Part shown: positions 7,695 through 16,899 of the stretch, piece after piece
Numbering within the stretch: position 1 is the stretch's first letter
Layout: each line of letters starts with the position of its first letter
Assembly (NCBI GenBank): GCA_021805245.1
Contig: JAJZFS010000109.1
Coordinates: forward strand, 1-35,905
Length of the DNA stretch: 35,905 nucleotides
Source: Pseudomonadota bacterium
GTDB taxonomy: Bacteria > Pseudomonadota > Alphaproteobacteria > Micavibrionales > UBA2020
Direction: 5' to 3'
The notes under the pieces: model-generated
The model's input: the letters and a program-made list of their open reading frames with translations, nothing else
Told to the model about the DNA's origin: nothing
Database searches by the model: none
Program-made: the position numbers and the translations under genes

Positions 7695-9040
7695 ACAAGA
7701 AGTCCTATTCCCTGCGCCTGCGCCTTTTGTCGCTGATCGGCATTCCGGTCGTCATGGCGGGCATGGTAATGGGCGGACTGGCGCTGCTCTCCACCTATCA
7801 CGAGATCGACGAGGTTTACGACGCGCAACTGGCGCAGAACGCCAAGCTGCTCCTGCGCATGACGCAGCACGAGATATCCGACCATAAACGGCACGGACTC
7901 GACCTCGATGCCGAGGCGTTCGACTTTTCCCATTTTTACGAGCGGAAGATATGGTACCGCATCTGGCATCAGGGGCGGCTGGTGACGCAATCGCGCGCGG
8001 CGGACGCCTTCAAAGACATTGAGCCGGAGCCGACGGGCTATTCGCGGCACGACATCGGCGGCGCCCACTGGCGGTTTTTCGTCTATGTGGACCATAAAAC
8101 CGCCATCACCGTCGAGATCGCCGAGAACAGCGAGGTGCGCATGGAGCTGATCATGCAGATCCTCGGCAGCCTCGTGATGCCCGGACTGATTTTTCTGCCG
8201 CTCATTCTGCTGATCGTCTGGGCGGGGACGACGGAGAGTCTGCGCCCGATCAGTTCCATCGCTGACGAGCTGAATTTGCGCAGCGCGCAGGATTTGTCGC
8301 CTCTGGCCGAGCAGAAGCTGCCGCGCGAGATCATGCCCTTCGTCGTGTCTCTCAACCGCTTGTTTCTGCGCGTCGCGGAAACGTTCCGGCGCGAGCGCGA
8401 ATTCACCGACAATGCCGCGCATGAACTGCGCACGCCGCTTGCCGCCATGAAAACCCAGACGCAAGTGCTGGCGAAAAAGACCGGTGATATTCCCGATTGC
8501 AAAGAGGGGCTTGAAAACCTGCAAGACTCCATCAACCGCGCGAGCCAACTGGTCGAGCAACTGCTTTCTTTCGCACGGCTGCAAAACCAGAGCGCATTGC
8601 CGGAGGAGGTACATCTGTCGTTTCTGGCCGAAGAGGTTTTGCGCGAGATACACCTTTACGCCGACCAGCGCGGGCAATCGCTGGAGGCTGAGATCGAACA
8701 GGGCGTCTATCTGCAAGGCCATGCCGACGCGCTCGGCGTGCTGCTGCGCAACCTTGTCGACAACGCCATCAAATATACGCCGGAGGGCGGAACAATCACC
8801 GTTTCTCTTGCCAGGGCCGCGGAGGGCATTGTTTTGACCGTGACGGACAGCGGCTCCGGCATCGCCGCGGAAAACAAGAACAAGGTTTTCGAGCGCTTTT
8901 TCCGCGTCAACAAAAACGCGGGCGTAGGCAGCGGCCTCGGCCTGTCCATCGTCCGCTGGGTCGCTGACATGCACCATGCGACGGTGACGCTGGAAGACGC
9001 CGCGCCGCACGGGCTTGTGGTGCGGGTCGTGTTCGCTTAA
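7691..9040 (+). CDS. sensor histidine kinase (QseC-like)
   Basis: The 449-aa inner-membrane kinase pairs with the response regulator in front of it. Transmembrane helices are at about residues 13-35 and 157-179, flanking a periplasmic sensor of roughly 120 residues (2CSK_N-like). The dimerisation/phosphoacceptor motif is [19 protein letters not shown] with H244. The catalytic domain shows the N box [14 protein letters not shown], the G1 box VTDSGSGI, the F box KVFERFFRV and the G2 box GSGLGLSIV. All residues expected for autophosphorylation are present. The ligand is unknown. The 3' end overlaps the end of the convergent trmFO by 4 bp. Confidence 0.95.
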   Translation: MNKKSYSLRLRLLSLIGIPVVMAGMVMGGLALLSTYHEIDEVYDAQLAQNAKLLLRMTQHEISDHKRHGLDLDAEAFDFSHFYERKIWYRIWHQGRLVTQSRAADAFKDIEPEPTGYSRHDIGGAHWRFFVYVDHKTAITVEIAENSEVRMELIMQILGSLVMPGLIFLPLILLIVWAGTTESLRPISSIADELNLRSAQDLSPLAEQKLPREIMPFVVSLNRLFLRVAETFRREREFTDNAAHELRTPLAAMKTQTQVLAKKTGDIPDCKEGLENLQDSINRASQLVEQLLSFARLQNQSALPEEVHLSFLAEEVLREIHLYADQRGQSLEAEIEQGVYLQGHADALGVLLRNLVDNAIKYTPEGGTITVSLARAAEGIVLTVTDSGSGIAAENKNKVFERFFRVNKNAGVGSGLGLSIVRWVADMHHATVTLEDAAPHGLVVRVVFA

Positions 9041-10377
9041 GCCGCCTGTTTCAAGCTTTTCAGCCAGCCGTCGAAATCCTCCAGCGCCCGCGCCGTGTAG
9101 GCTTTCTTGCGGTCGCGGCCTTTGATTTTTGCGTCGATCGGCGGGAAGAGGCCGAAGTTGACGTTCATCGGCTGGAAGGTTTCGGCGTTCGCGCCGCCGG
9201 TGATGTGGTTGAGCAGCGCGCCCATCGCGGTCGTTACCGGCGGAACGATGGTCTCCCCCGCGGCGAAGCGTCCGACCATCAGGCCGACTGCCGCGCTCTC
9301 GACGTAGCCTTCGCAGCCGGTCACTTGCCCTGCAAATCTTAAACGCGGTTGGGCTTTAAGACGCAGCGTTTCATCCAGCAGTTTCGGGCTGTTGATGAAG
9401 GTGTTGCGGTGAATGCCGCCGAGCCTTGCGAATTCGGCGTTTTCAAGGCCGGGGATCATGCGGAAGATGCGCGTCTGCTCGCCGTATTTGAGCTTGGTCT
9501 GAAAGCCGACGATGTTGTAAAGCGTACCGAGCACGTTGTCCTGGCGCAGTTGCACCACCGCCCACGGGCGCGGGAATTGCGCCCTGTTCGGGTGGCCTTC
9601 GGGATAGTCGAGGCCGATGGCTTTCATCGGCCCCCAGCGCAACGTTTCCGCTCCGCGCTCCGCCATCACTTCGATCGGCAGGCAGCCTTCGAAGTAGGGC
9701 GTGTCTTTTTCCCATTCCTTGAATTCGGTTTTTTCGCCCTGCATCAGCGCGTCGATAAAGGCGTAGTATTCGTCCTTTTCCATCGGGCAGTTGATGTAAT
9801 CTTTGCCTTCGCCCTTATCGTAGCGCGACTGGAACCACGCCTTTGACATGTCGATGCTGTCGGTATGGACGATCGGCGCAATGGCGTCGAAGAACGCGAG
9901 GCTGTCTTCGTTGCTGAGTTTGCGCACGGCCTCCGCCAGCGCAGGGGAGGTGAGCGGGCCGGTGGCGATGATGACGTTCTCCCACTCTTCCGGAGGAAGA
10001 CCGGCGATCTCGCCGCGTTCGATGGTGATGTTGGGATGTTCGTTGAGGGCTTTGGTCACGGCATCGGAAAAAGCTTCGCGGTCGACGGCCAGTGCGGCAC
10101 CGGCGGGCACTTTCGCCGCATCGCCGCATCGCATGATCAGCGAGCCTGCGCGGCGCATTTCTTCGTGCAGCAACCCCACGGCATTATATTCGGCATCGTC
10201 CGAGCGGAAGGAATTGGAGCAAACCAACTCGGCGCATTTGTCGGTCTGGTGTGCCTCCGTTTTGCGCACGGGGCGCATTTCATGGAGCACGACCTCTGCG
10301 CCCGCCCCGGCCGCCTGCCATGCGGCTTCCGATCCGGCGAGCCCGGCGCCGATAATATGTATGATTCGAGATGCCAT
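9037..10377 (-). CDS. trmFO: methylenetetrahydrofolate-tRNA-(uracil(54)-C(5))-methyltransferase TrmFO
   Basis: TrmFO uses FAD and methylene-tetrahydrofolate to methylate U54 in the T-loop of tRNA. The 446-aa product has the FAD-binding motif [12 protein letters not shown] at residues 10-21, the diagnostic [14 protein letters not shown] (about 47-60), and the C-terminal [18 protein letters not shown] (second dinucleotide-binding segment) followed by [13 protein letters not shown]. Length is normal. The ATG at 10377 lacks a recognisable SD sequence (CATAACCC precedes it), which is unusual but the N-terminus fits the family exactly. The gene is monocistronic, with an AT-rich divergent promoter region on its 5' side. 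Confidence 0.96.
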   Translation of the reverse strand: MASRIIHIIGAGLAGSEAAWQAAGAGAEVVLHEMRPVRKTEAHQTDKCAELVCSNSFRSDDAEYNAVGLLHEEMRRAGSLIMRCGDAAKVPAGAALAVDREAFSDAVTKALNEHPNITIERGEIAGLPPEEWENVIIATGPLTSPALAEAVRKLSNEDSLAFFDAIAPIVHTDSIDMSKAWFQSRYDKGEGKDYINCPMEKDEYYAFIDALMQGEKTEFKEWEKDTPYFEGCLPIEVMAERGAETLRWGPMKAIGLDYPEGHPNRAQFPRPWAVVQLRQDNVLGTLYNIVGFQTKLKYGEQTRIFRMIPGLENAEFARLGGIHRNTFINSPKLLDETLRLKAQPRLRFAGQVTGCEGYVESAAVGLMVGRFAAGETIVPPVTTAMGALLNHITGGANAETFQPMNVNFGLFPPIDAKIKGRDRKKAYTARALEDFDGWLKSLKQAA

Positions 10378-10476
10378 GGGTTATGTTTATTGGTATTGGT
10401 GCTATTTTTCAATACATTTTAAGTATTTGATATATAATATTTTTTATTGTTTTAGTAATATTAGGGAAAATTAAAT

Positions 10477-10504
10477 TTGACATATTATTTTTTATAGGAA
10501 TAAT
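10477..10504 (+). promoter_or_regulatory. probable sigma-70 promoter of the small exported-protein gene
   Basis: A perfect -35 element TTGACA (10477-10482) and AATAAT (10499-10504; 5 of 6 matches) are 16 bp apart within the AT-rich trmFO-10556 spacer. Transcription would begin near 10511, about 45 nt before the ATG at 10556. Confidence 0.6.
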
Positions 10505-10555
10505 CGCAGTGGAATACTTCATTTGGGCAAAAACAAATATTCAGAGGAGATGAAA

Positions 10556-10963
10556 ATGAATTTAACAAGAGCATTCACAGCGGCTGTTGCAGGGGCTGTT
10601 TTTCTGGGCGTAGCTGGCATAGCTGGTGTAGGAGGCTATCAAGCCGTTACCGGAACTGGTTATTATCAGGAAAGCGCCGTGACGGCGACTGTCAATGACA
10701 AAGCCATTCAGATACAGGGCAGCGGAAAGAACAGCCAAAGCGTATACATGATTTATACGACCAAAGGTGTCTTTACGGATTCAGACAGCCTTGTAAAAGG
10801 CAAATTCAATTCATCCGACGTGTATAACGCGCTCGAGAAGGGCTGCACCTACACGTTCAACGTTCACGGCTGGAGAAACCACTTTTTCAGCATGTACAAG
10901 AACATCGACAGCCAGACCTTCGTTCCGACGAAGGCCTGCCCGGTGGCGCCGAAAATCGGCTGA
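10556..10963 (+). CDS. small exported/membrane-anchored protein of unknown function
   Basis: The 135-aa product begins with a basic residue and a long small-residue hydrophobic stretch (about residues 8-30), which could be an uncleaved anchor or a signal peptide. The soluble part has the pattern SVYMIYTTKGVFTDSDSL, KFNSSDVYNALEKGCTYTF and HGWRNHFFSMYKNI. This recalls a family of short phage and bacterial membrane-anchored proteins (possibly DUF1523-like), but I am not sure of that name. ATG 10556 is chosen because AGAGGAG lies 6-12 nt upstream; a TTG at 10523 would add 11 hydrophilic residues ahead of the hydrophobic segment. Two cysteines (in KGCTY and KACPV) could form a disulphide. A clear promoter and terminator bracket it as a single-gene unit. 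Confidence 0.75.
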   Translation: MNLTRAFTAAVAGAVFLGVAGIAGVGGYQAVTGTGYYQESAVTATVNDKAIQIQGSGKNSQSVYMIYTTKGVFTDSDSLVKGKFNSSDVYNALEKGCTYTFNVHGWRNHFFSMYKNIDSQTFVPTKACPVAPKIG

Positions 10964-10985
10964 TGCCAAACAAACAGTCTCAAAC

Positions 10986-11014
10986 GCGCGGGAGCATCCC
11001 GCGCCTATTTGTTT
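10986..11014 (+). terminator. rho-independent terminator after the small exported-protein gene
   Basis: GCGCGGGA (10986-10993), a three-base loop and TCCCGCGC (10997-11004) form a GC-rich 8-bp stem. It is followed by CTATTTGTTTG. Outside the stem, CAAACAAAC (10967-10975) and TTTGTTTG can extend the pairing. It sits between two convergent genes and could serve both. Confidence 0.7.
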
Positions 11015-11030
11015 GTGGACAAAAAGGTGA

Positions 11031-11954
11031 CTAGAGCTTCGGCGCGGCGGCTTTTTGCGCAGGCGCGCCCGAGGTGATCTCGGCGTTGATTTGGTTCTGG
11101 TTCTTGTGGCCCTTTTCGGCGACAGACGAGATGTGGTCGGCGAACGATCGCGGCAGGACCCCGGCGTCGCCCAGCGCTTTCGCCACGGTGTCGATCGGCG
11201 CGGCGGCGCTCAGCGTACGGTTGTTGCCGTTTTCCTTGAACGTGATATTGGCGGCTTGCAGCGCGTCGCGGACGCCTTGCGGATTCATGTCGTTTAAATG
11301 CAGCCGCGTTTTCACGAACAGCGCGTTTGTGACGAATTGGCTGGCTGAGGGCGTACCGTCTTCCTGCATGGATGTTACGGGCGAGAGCGGATAGGCGCCG
11401 AGGTTGGCGTCGGTGTAGGCGAAGGGCTCTTTCATTCCGAGAAGCTGCAGGCGTTCGGGCGAAAGCGCGTCCGTTTTGACTTCCAGCAGTCCGGCTTCGG
11501 TGGGCGAAAGATCGAGACGTTTTAATTCGGATTGCACGATTTCACCGGCGACGGCTTTGTCGAGCAGGGCATAGTGCGTGTTGTGGGTGCCGTCCGGCAG
11601 GTCGGTCGCCAGCGCCGTCGCGGCTTTCAGGAAGTCTTTCTCCGTCACGCCTTTCAAAGAAACGCGGAAATCGCCCTCGTTGTGTGTGCTTTCAAAATGC
11701 ACGTCCTTAAATCCGGCGTGGGCGAGAAGTTCCCGCGCCGTTGTCTTGACGTAATCTCCGGAGCGTCCGTTGGCTTTCAGTTCGATATTGATTTCACCGC
11801 CGGAAGGATTGTTGGCTTTCGGCGATTGCAGGGTGATGCTTTCGACGTTTTTTCCGAGCGCGCCGCCGTCCGCGCCGGCATAAGAGTGCTGGTCGAGGTC
11901 CCACTTATTGTCGCTGGGAAAAAAATCGTATTCCGTCTTCGGTTTTTGCGCCAT
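11031..11954 (-). CDS. hypothetical protein, 307 aa
   Basis: I do not recognise this protein. It has no signal peptide or membrane segment and looks like a soluble, moderately acidic cytoplasmic protein. Its ends look flexible: the first 40 residues are hydrophilic, and the C-terminus is alanine/lysine-rich (APAQKAAAPKL). Two regions share a similar layout, a hydrophilic strand followed by a 'helix of alanines' and a 'VSLKGVTEKDFLKAATAL' or 'LSAAAPIDTVAKALGDAG' segment (about residues 108-122 and 247-262), hinting at a repeated alpha/beta module. ATG 11954 has GAGGGCAAG directly upstream. It faces the preceding small gene across a shared terminator and is followed at 83 bp by the end of the next minus-strand gene. 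Confidence 0.65.
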   Translation of the reverse strand: MAQKPKTEYDFFPSDNKWDLDQHSYAGADGGALGKNVESITLQSPKANNPSGGEINIELKANGRSGDYVKTTARELLAHAGFKDVHFESTHNEGDFRVSLKGVTEKDFLKAATALATDLPDGTHNTHYALLDKAVAGEIVQSELKRLDLSPTEAGLLEVKTDALSPERLQLLGMKEPFAYTDANLGAYPLSPVTSMQEDGTPSASQFVTNALFVKTRLHLNDMNPQGVRDALQAANITFKENGNNRTLSAAAPIDTVAKALGDAGVLPRSFADHISSVAEKGHKNQNQINAEITSGAPAQKAAAPKL

Positions 11955-12037
11955 CTTGCCCTCTTGGTCTGTGCAATCAGTATTATTCTAGCGGCGCAAG
12001 GTAAATATATTATGAATAAAAGCGCGAAAGAGTTTTT

Positions 12038-12634
12038 TTACCAATATTTCAGTGCCTTAGGCTGCAACACGCGCCGCCGCCAGAGTAGGAAAAGCGCCAT
12101 GCCCGCGTTGGAGCAGGTCAGCACCGCGGGGTAAAGCCATGTGGAGAGCGAATAATGCTCGATGGCGAGAAGGGATAGAAAAGCGCTACAACTGGAGATG
12201 AAATAGCTGCGCGAGGTTTCCTGATGCGGCCGCTCCCACGATTTGCGCACGCTCGGGAAGTATCCGGCCGTGTCGATCGCGCAGACGATGATCACCGACC
12301 AGACCGGCGTTTTTGTGGCGATCCACAAGGGGATGGTGGCGAGCGCGATGATCAGCGTGATCCAGTCGCTCCGTTTGATGTCGCGCGTGCCAGCCACCAG
12401 CGCGACGATCACCACGACAAAATTGGTGGCGGAGGCAAGCGTGCGCGCCCATGCGCCCGGACCCGCGCCTTTGGCGATTTGTGCCGCCGCGCCGACGCTG
12501 GAAATGACGCCCCAGATGAACCACGAAAACGCATGCGGCCTAGTTTTGCCCTGGAAAATGGAATGAAAGTAATTCGCGCGCGAAAGCAGCGTCAGCAGAG
12601 CGGAGAGGGCGCCAAGGATTTCTACATGAGACAT
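12038..12634 (-). CDS. multispanning membrane protein with PQ-loop/SemiSWEET-like repeats
   Basis: The 198-aa protein is almost entirely transmembrane, with six or seven helices. Two related segments, SRANYFHSIFQGKTRPHAFS followed by WFIWG (about residues 18-42) and DTAGYFPSVRKSWERPHQET followed by SRSYFISS (about 126-152), each combine 'Y-F/P' with a proline and serine/tryptophan at a helix-loop junction. This is the layout of a duplicated PQ-loop (SemiSWEET-type) unit. Transport of a small solute is therefore possible, but no substrate can be named. The start is the ATG at 12634, which lies in the 3' arm of an inverted repeat and has only a weak SD sequence. It lies 170 bp from the end of the EPS operon and is probably not part of it. 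Confidence 0.7.
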   Translation of the reverse strand: MSHVEILGALSALLTLLSRANYFHSIFQGKTRPHAFSWFIWGVISSVGAAAQIAKGAGPGAWARTLASATNFVVVIVALVAGTRDIKRSDWITLIIALATIPLWIATKTPVWSVIIVCAIDTAGYFPSVRKSWERPHQETSRSYFISSCSAFLSLLAIEHYSLSTWLYPAVLTCSNAGMALFLLWRRRVLQPKALKYW

Positions 12635-12804
12635 AACTTTAGTGATAAGGCAGTTATGCGCCTTGCACCATCAAAATGTTGGCGCGTCCGTTCTTTTCCT
12701 GAAGCCTTTGCCCCGGCGGGCGCACCGCATTTAAGGTCCGGGCTATATAAAAATCATTAAATATCAAATATTTTTATGTTAAAATATTGAATATGCGCCG
12801 GGAT
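12635..12804. other. intergenic spacer between EPS operon end and PQ-loop-like gene
   Basis: No gene is seen. The side near the EPS operon contains an AT-only inverted repeat around 12761-12790 (AAATATTTTTATGTTAAAATATT-like), which could weakly terminate the minus-strand operon but lacks a GC stem. The opposite side carries CATAACT (12632-12638) and AGTTATG (12652-12658), a 7-bp inverted repeat that includes the start codon of the PQ-loop-like gene. Confidence 0.4.
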
Positions 12805-14283
12805 TCAGGCCGCATCAGCGGCTTCCACCGTATCGAATGTAACGATCTCGTTAAAGAGCGTGCGATATTGCGTCAATGCACCGGCCGTAATGCCTAAAAC
12901 GGCTATTCCCCCCCCCAGCAGCACGCGGATCCAGTTATCGGGGGCCAGAGACTGGGTCGTGTTGATGTATAACATGATGCAAACCATCGTGACGATGACC
13001 GGAACGGCCAGCGTGCGCAGGTAATCCGAGAGCGGGCACTCGAGACGGGGTAAAGTCAGCATCAGAATGCGCGGGAAATAGAAAAAGACCGCAAGGGTAT
13101 AAGCCACAACGGCCCAGGCGATGCCGAACCGCGTAAAAACAAGCAAAGCGGCCGCGAAAAAAATGCAGAATTCGGTATTCAGGCGCAACTGAATGTCCGT
13201 GCGTCCGAGCGCCATCATGAAGGCGCCGGAAAAGGCCGTCATCGCCTGCAGCGCCGCCGCGGGTGCCGCAATCATGTACAAGGAGCCGGAGGGCAGCCAT
13301 TTTTTCGACAAGAACAATTCAAACAGCGGATGATGCGCCGTCGCCACCATGCCGATGGCGGGAAAAATAAGTATCGCCTGAATGCGGGTGAGCAACAGAA
13401 AGATCCGGCGAATGAGCGCTTTATTGTCGCCGAGCGGCGCAATATGCGCATAAAGGACATATTCCAACGGCCCTGTAATAAGGCGCAGAGGCAGGCGCAC
13501 GAACAGAAAGGCCATTGTATAAAAGCCCAGAAACCATGATCCGAGCATTTTGCCGATGATCAGATTGTCCTGGGATTGCGTCAGCGTCATCATGAAACTC
13601 GCCCCCAGAACATTACGCCCGAAAATAAGATGCTCTTTCAGGTCGCGCAGTTTAAGGACCATGCGGGGCCTAAAGCCGGCACGCCAGAAGGTCAGACAAA
13701 ACCTCATGATATAGAGGGCGAGCTGCTGCGCAATCAGGGCCCAGGCGCCGCCCCCCTCGAAAGCGGCAATGATTGCGGCTATCAGACCGCAGGCGATTGC
13801 GACCGCTTCCGTCCAGGCGATGGTGCCAAACTTGTGGTTTTGACGGAGGTATGTCTCGGGTACCGTCGCCGCGGCTTGCGGGATAATGACGAGGGCAAGG
13901 GTCGTCACAAGAGGCCACAATAACGGTTCTTTGAAAAAGAAGGCGGCGAGCGGCGCGACCAGCATGACCAGCAGCGAAAAGCAGGTGCCGATAATGATCG
14001 TCAGCCAGAAACAGGAAGACCAGACATCCTTGTTTCCCGGCTTGTTTTCCGACCCGCTTTCCTGCCCGCTTTCAGGCGTGTCGCGCAACAGCGACTGCCC
14101 CACGCCGGCATCCGTGAACATCATGGTAAAGAGGACAAAAGGCATGGCCATCGCGACAACGCCGTAGTCGGCCGGCGACAAAAGGCGCGACAGAACGGGA
14201 ATGACGAGAAGCTGCGCCATCATGCGGAATACCGTCACCGAGGACATCAGTGCTGTGCCGAAGGCGATTTTGCGGAAGGCCAT
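12805..14283 (-). CDS. Wzx-type polysaccharide flippase (MOP superfamily)
   Basis: This 492-aa membrane protein should translocate undecaprenyl-linked EPS repeat units from the cytoplasmic to the periplasmic face. The N-terminus MAFRKIAFGTALMSS and the adjoining LSRLLSPADYGVVAMAM (residues about 25-45) are characteristic of polysaccharide-transporter family members. At least twelve hydrophobic helices follow, with basic inter-helix loops. A hydrophilic insert (SGQESGSENKPGNKD) after the second helix is atypical. ATG 14283 is preferred over the longer frame beginning at 14367 because GGAGGGG is 5-11 nt upstream, the upstream 28 residues are unlike the family, and the alternative would overlap the preceding gene. 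It is the last gene of the minus-strand EPS run, 14 bp after the cysteine-rich protein gene. Confidence 0.88.
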   Translation of the reverse strand: MAFRKIAFGTALMSSVTVFRMMAQLLVIPVLSRLLSPADYGVVAMAMPFVLFTMMFTDAGVGQSLLRDTPESGQESGSENKPGNKDVWSSCFWLTIIIGTCFSLLVMLVAPLAAFFFKEPLLWPLVTTLALVIIPQAAATVPETYLRQNHKFGTIAWTEAVAIACGLIAAIIAAFEGGGAWALIAQQLALYIMRFCLTFWRAGFRPRMVLKLRDLKEHLIFGRNVLGASFMMTLTQSQDNLIIGKMLGSWFLGFYTMAFLFVRLPLRLITGPLEYVLYAHIAPLGDNKALIRRIFLLLTRIQAILIFPAIGMVATAHHPLFELFLSKKWLPSGSLYMIAAPAAALQAMTAFSGAFMMALGRTDIQLRLNTEFCIFFAAALLVFTRFGIAWAVVAYTLAVFFYFPRILMLTLPRLECPLSDYLRTLAVPVIVTMVCIMLYINTTQSLAPDNWIRVLLGGGIAVLGITAGALTQYRTLFNEIVTFDTVEAADAA

Positions 14284-14297
14284 GAGTCCCCTCCCAT

Positions 14298-14672
14298 CTA
14301 TTGGTTGATGCGCTGATCGTAGCGGTACGGACTGATATTGTCGGGATGCTGTGCGCGGTCCATGCAAACGACCCTGTCACGGAAGGAGCCGCGGTAGGAG
14401 TCGCTGTAACATTCCTCAAGGCTGCCGTATATGCATTGTGCGATGCCGACCGAATGGACGGCGCAAATACGCGAGCTGCCGTAATAGTAAAGGCGCGCGT
14501 CCTGATTGACGGCGCAAAAGCTATTGGGCGGCTGTGCGGCGTTCATGCACGACTGTACGTCGTTGTACAAGCATTGCGGCGGTATCCCCATGCCGACGAC
14601 GCAAAAGTTCGCGGCCTCCGTCGTGCCGGAGGCGAGAGCAAGGAAGACTGTCACGAGTAAAAATTTGCGCAT
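14298..14672 (-). CDS. small secreted eight-cysteine protein, internally duplicated (DUF3551-like)
   Basis: The 124-aa product has a clear signal peptide (MRKFLLVTVFLALASGTTEA, cleavage probably after residue 20). The mature part contains two copies of one module. The first has four cysteines spaced C-x9-C-x7-C-x10-C (FCVVGMGIPPQCLYNDVQSC, then SFC); the second has C-x9-C-x7-C-x14-C (ICAVHSVGIAQCIYGSLEEC, then VVC). Each module probably forms two disulphides in the periplasm. The module resembles DUF3551 proteins of Rhizobiales, usually present as one copy and without a known role. Its place between the Wza-type and Wzx-type genes, 39 and 14 bp away, implies co-expression with EPS export. The minus-strand ATG is at 14672. 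Confidence 0.75.
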   Translation of the reverse strand: MRKFLLVTVFLALASGTTEAANFCVVGMGIPPQCLYNDVQSCMNAAQPPNSFCAVNQDARLYYYGSSRICAVHSVGIAQCIYGSLEECYSDSYRGSFRDRVVCMDRAQHPDNISPYRYDQRINQ

Positions 14673-14711
14673 CTGATTAAGCTCTCTCTCCGCACGACGG
14701 CGGCTGGCACG

Positions 14712-15473
14712 TTAGTGAATAGTCGCTCCGGCGCCTATGCCGACTGCAGGGTTGATATATTGCTGGAAGTTCTGCTGATAAGCCTGATACCGCAGGGCGG
14801 CGCCGGTCTTGGGAACGAAAACGACGTCATCGGGCGCGAGACGCGCGTCTTTGGTCGGATCGGCGCCCTGCGTCGCGGCATAGTAATTGGCGACATAAAC
14901 CTTTTCATTTTCGCCGGCGCCGCGGCGAAAGATCAGGACATCCTTCCGCAGGCCTGTCGGCTTGATGCCGCCGGCGCGGGCAATGGCCTGGTCAAGCGTG
15001 AGGGCCTGCCCCACGACGAGAAACTCGCCCGGGTTTGCAACTTCGCCGCTGACATATATCCGGATCGGCGCGAAGGAGCGGACGACCGTTGTAATGGAGG
15101 GGTTTTTGAGTATGCGTTTATAGGCTTTTTTGAGCATGTTGGTGATTTGCCCTGTAGTTTTGTTATAGACGTATAGATTTTCGGCGATTTTGGTGGAAAT
15201 CATCCCGTCTGGATTGACCGTAACGGTTTCGCTCAGCTCGGGGTTCAGGTACAAATCGATGTCGAGAACGTCGCCGATTTGCACTCTATACGCGGGCAGC
15301 CTTTGCGCCGTCGGTGCTTGGGGTGCAACTGCTGTGGGCAGTGGCGGGACATTCGAGTAATTAGGGTCGGCTGCGCACGCGGAGAGCAGCAAAAGAGACG
15401 CAATGATAAAAATCGCGCCGGAGGCGGAGCGCAGTCCGTATTTTCTCGTTTGTTCTGTCATTTTTTTTCCCAT
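14712..15473 (-). CDS. outer-membrane polysaccharide export lipoprotein (Wza/GumB/ExoF type)
   Basis: The protein should form the outer-membrane/periplasmic export channel for the polymer. It has a lipoprotein signal with lipobox LLSAC (cysteine at residue 33). A Poly_export domain follows, starting YRVQIGDVLDIDLYLNPEL and NPDGMIS (about residues 58-90), and then an SLBB-type domain beginning IRIYVSGEVANPGEF (about 130-145) with LTLDQAIARAGG. The 253-aa length indicates a short GumB-like member with few SLBB domains. ATG 15473 is used here; ATG 15461 is equally possible, and neither has a strong SD sequence. It lies 28 bp after the WbaP-type gene in the operon. Confidence 0.92.
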   Translation of the reverse strand: MGKKMTEQTRKYGLRSASGAIFIIASLLLLSACAADPNYSNVPPLPTAVAPQAPTAQRLPAYRVQIGDVLDIDLYLNPELSETVTVNPDGMISTKIAENLYVYNKTTGQITNMLKKAYKRILKNPSITTVVRSFAPIRIYVSGEVANPGEFLVVGQALTLDQAIARAGGIKPTGLRKDVLIFRRGAGENEKVYVANYYAATQGADPTKDARLAPDDVVFVPKTGAALRYQAYQQNFQQYINPAVGIGAGATIH

Positions 15474-15501
15474 TGTCAATTACTCGGTCAGTGTCAATTC
15501 T

Positions 15502-16899
15502 CTAGTAGGCTCCTTTGCGCTTCAAAACGACCAGGATCGTCTTGAAGAAAATGATCAGATCATTCCAAAGAGACCAGTTTCTCACATACCAGCTGTCGAG
15601 ATAGACGCGCTGGCCATAGCCCGTGTCGCTGCGGCCGCTCACCTGCCATAGGCCCGTCATGCCCGGCCGCACCGAAAGGTATTCGTTTATTTTTTCAGCA
15701 TAGTATTTTTTTTCATCTTCGACGATCGGGCGCGGACCCATGAGGCTCATATGCCCCTGCAGGACGTTGAAAAGTTGCGGCAGTTCGTCAAGGCTCGTTT
15801 TGCGCAGGAACTTTCCGATTTTCGTCACGCGCGGGTCGTTCTTGAGTTTATAAGTCTCCTCGTATTCCTTGCGCATATCGGGGTTGTTTTCCAGCAGATC
15901 GTGCAGCATTTCATGGGCATTGGTGACCATGCTGCGGAATTTCAGGCAGTTAAAGGGCTTGCCGTTTTTGCCGATCCGCGTGTGTCCGTACATCGCCGGT
16001 CCGCCGTCTTTTCTGATCGCCCGGGCGATCATGAGGAAAACGGGTGACAACAGCACAATCGCAATTGCCGCGCCGACCCTGTCCAGAACATCTTTCAAGA
16101 ACAGGCCCAGCCCGGGAAGGAAGGATTCTCCCGATTCCAAAGCGATAATGCCATAGCCGAAAAATCTTTTCGGCGCCGTGTTGTAAAGGAAATATCCTTC
16201 CGCCGGCGGTACGTAAGCGAAGCGCGCGCGGCTTTTTTCAAGTTGCGAGAGAATTTCCGCATGCGCCGCGGTTCCGCCATCGGGGCAGAAGAAGATATAG
16301 CGGCCCGCGCGGATAATTGGCTCGAGCGTCGAACAAATGTGCGCTTTGGGATAAAGCTTTTCAAACTCCCTGATTTGCGCTTCCGTGGCGTCGAGCAAGT
16401 GCGCCTGTTGTACATCATATATTAGATAGCCTTCCGCTTTCAGCGCGGGGGCAAGCTTGAGGACAGCTTCGTAGTTTCCCACCAGACCGGTCGGAACGGC
16501 CCAAAGTCCGCGCTTCATCAAAACAGCGCGGGTCAGCCAGCGCGCGAGCATCAGGCAGGGCGGCATGAAAAGCCACAGCAACAGATTCGGCGCCAGCGGG
16601 ACTGGCATTTGCAAGATGTAAATGATCAGCGACGACAACGTGAAAGCCGCAAAACTTGCAAGCAATATATGTTCGACCTGCAGCCACCACGATGCCCGCA
16701 GGGTATAATGCCCCTTTGCCGCGAAATAACACATGCAGGCCAGAAAGAACGGAACAGACAGGAAAAATAGCCCGGAAGCCGGCCAGAGGGGAAATATGAC
16801 CGAAGCGCAAAGCGCGGCAAGTCCGAAAGCGAGCAGGCTTGCGGCGCCGTCAGCCAGAAGGAGGCCGGTAGCTGTGTGTTTTGAAGCCTGCGACATCAT
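15502..16899 (-). CDS. undecaprenyl-phosphate hexose-1-phosphate transferase (WbaP-type initiating glycosyltransferase)
   Basis: This enzyme starts the repeat unit by moving hexose-1-phosphate (galactose or glucose) from its UDP form to undecaprenyl phosphate. The 465-aa protein has four N-terminal transmembrane helices (about residues 10-125), a central Rossmann-like soluble region, a further membrane segment near 275-295 (reentrant helix) and the bacterial sugar-transferase core. The core shows [41 protein letters not shown] and [15 protein letters not shown]. Substrate: GalE directly upstream favours galactose, but the sequence cannot decide. ATG 16899 overlaps the galE stop (ATGA), indicating translational coupling. 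Confidence 0.93.
   Translation of the reverse strand: MMSQASKHTATGLLLADGAASLLAFGLAALCASVIFPLWPASGLFFLSVPFFLACMCYFAAKGHYTLRASWWLQVEHILLASFAAFTLSSLIIYILQMPVPLAPNLLLWLFMPPCLMLARWLTRAVLMKRGLWAVPTGLVGNYEAVLKLAPALKAEGYLIYDVQQAHLLDATEAQIREFEKLYPKAHICSTLEPIIRAGRYIFFCPDGGTAAHAEILSQLEKSRARFAYVPPAEGYFLYNTAPKRFFGYGIIALESGESFLPGLGLFLKDVLDRVGAAIAIVLLSPVFLMIARAIRKDGGPAMYGHTRIGKNGKPFNCLKFRSMVTNAHEMLHDLLENNPDMRKEYEETYKLKNDPRVTKIGKFLRKTSLDELPQLFNVLQGHMSLMGPRPIVEDEKKYYAEKINEYLSVRPGMTGLWQVSGRSDTGYGQRVYLDSWYVRNWSLWNDLIIFFKTILVVLKRKGAY

Noticed and set aside
7676-9010. 444-codon open frame on the minus strand opposite the histidine kinase
   Set aside because: It is the antisense shadow of a clear kinase gene in GC-rich codons; the translation is low in family-like motifs and rich in R, Q and H.
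12761-12790. AT-only hairpin as terminator of the EPS operon
   Set aside because: It has no GC stem, and AT-rich spacers make such pairing common by chance.
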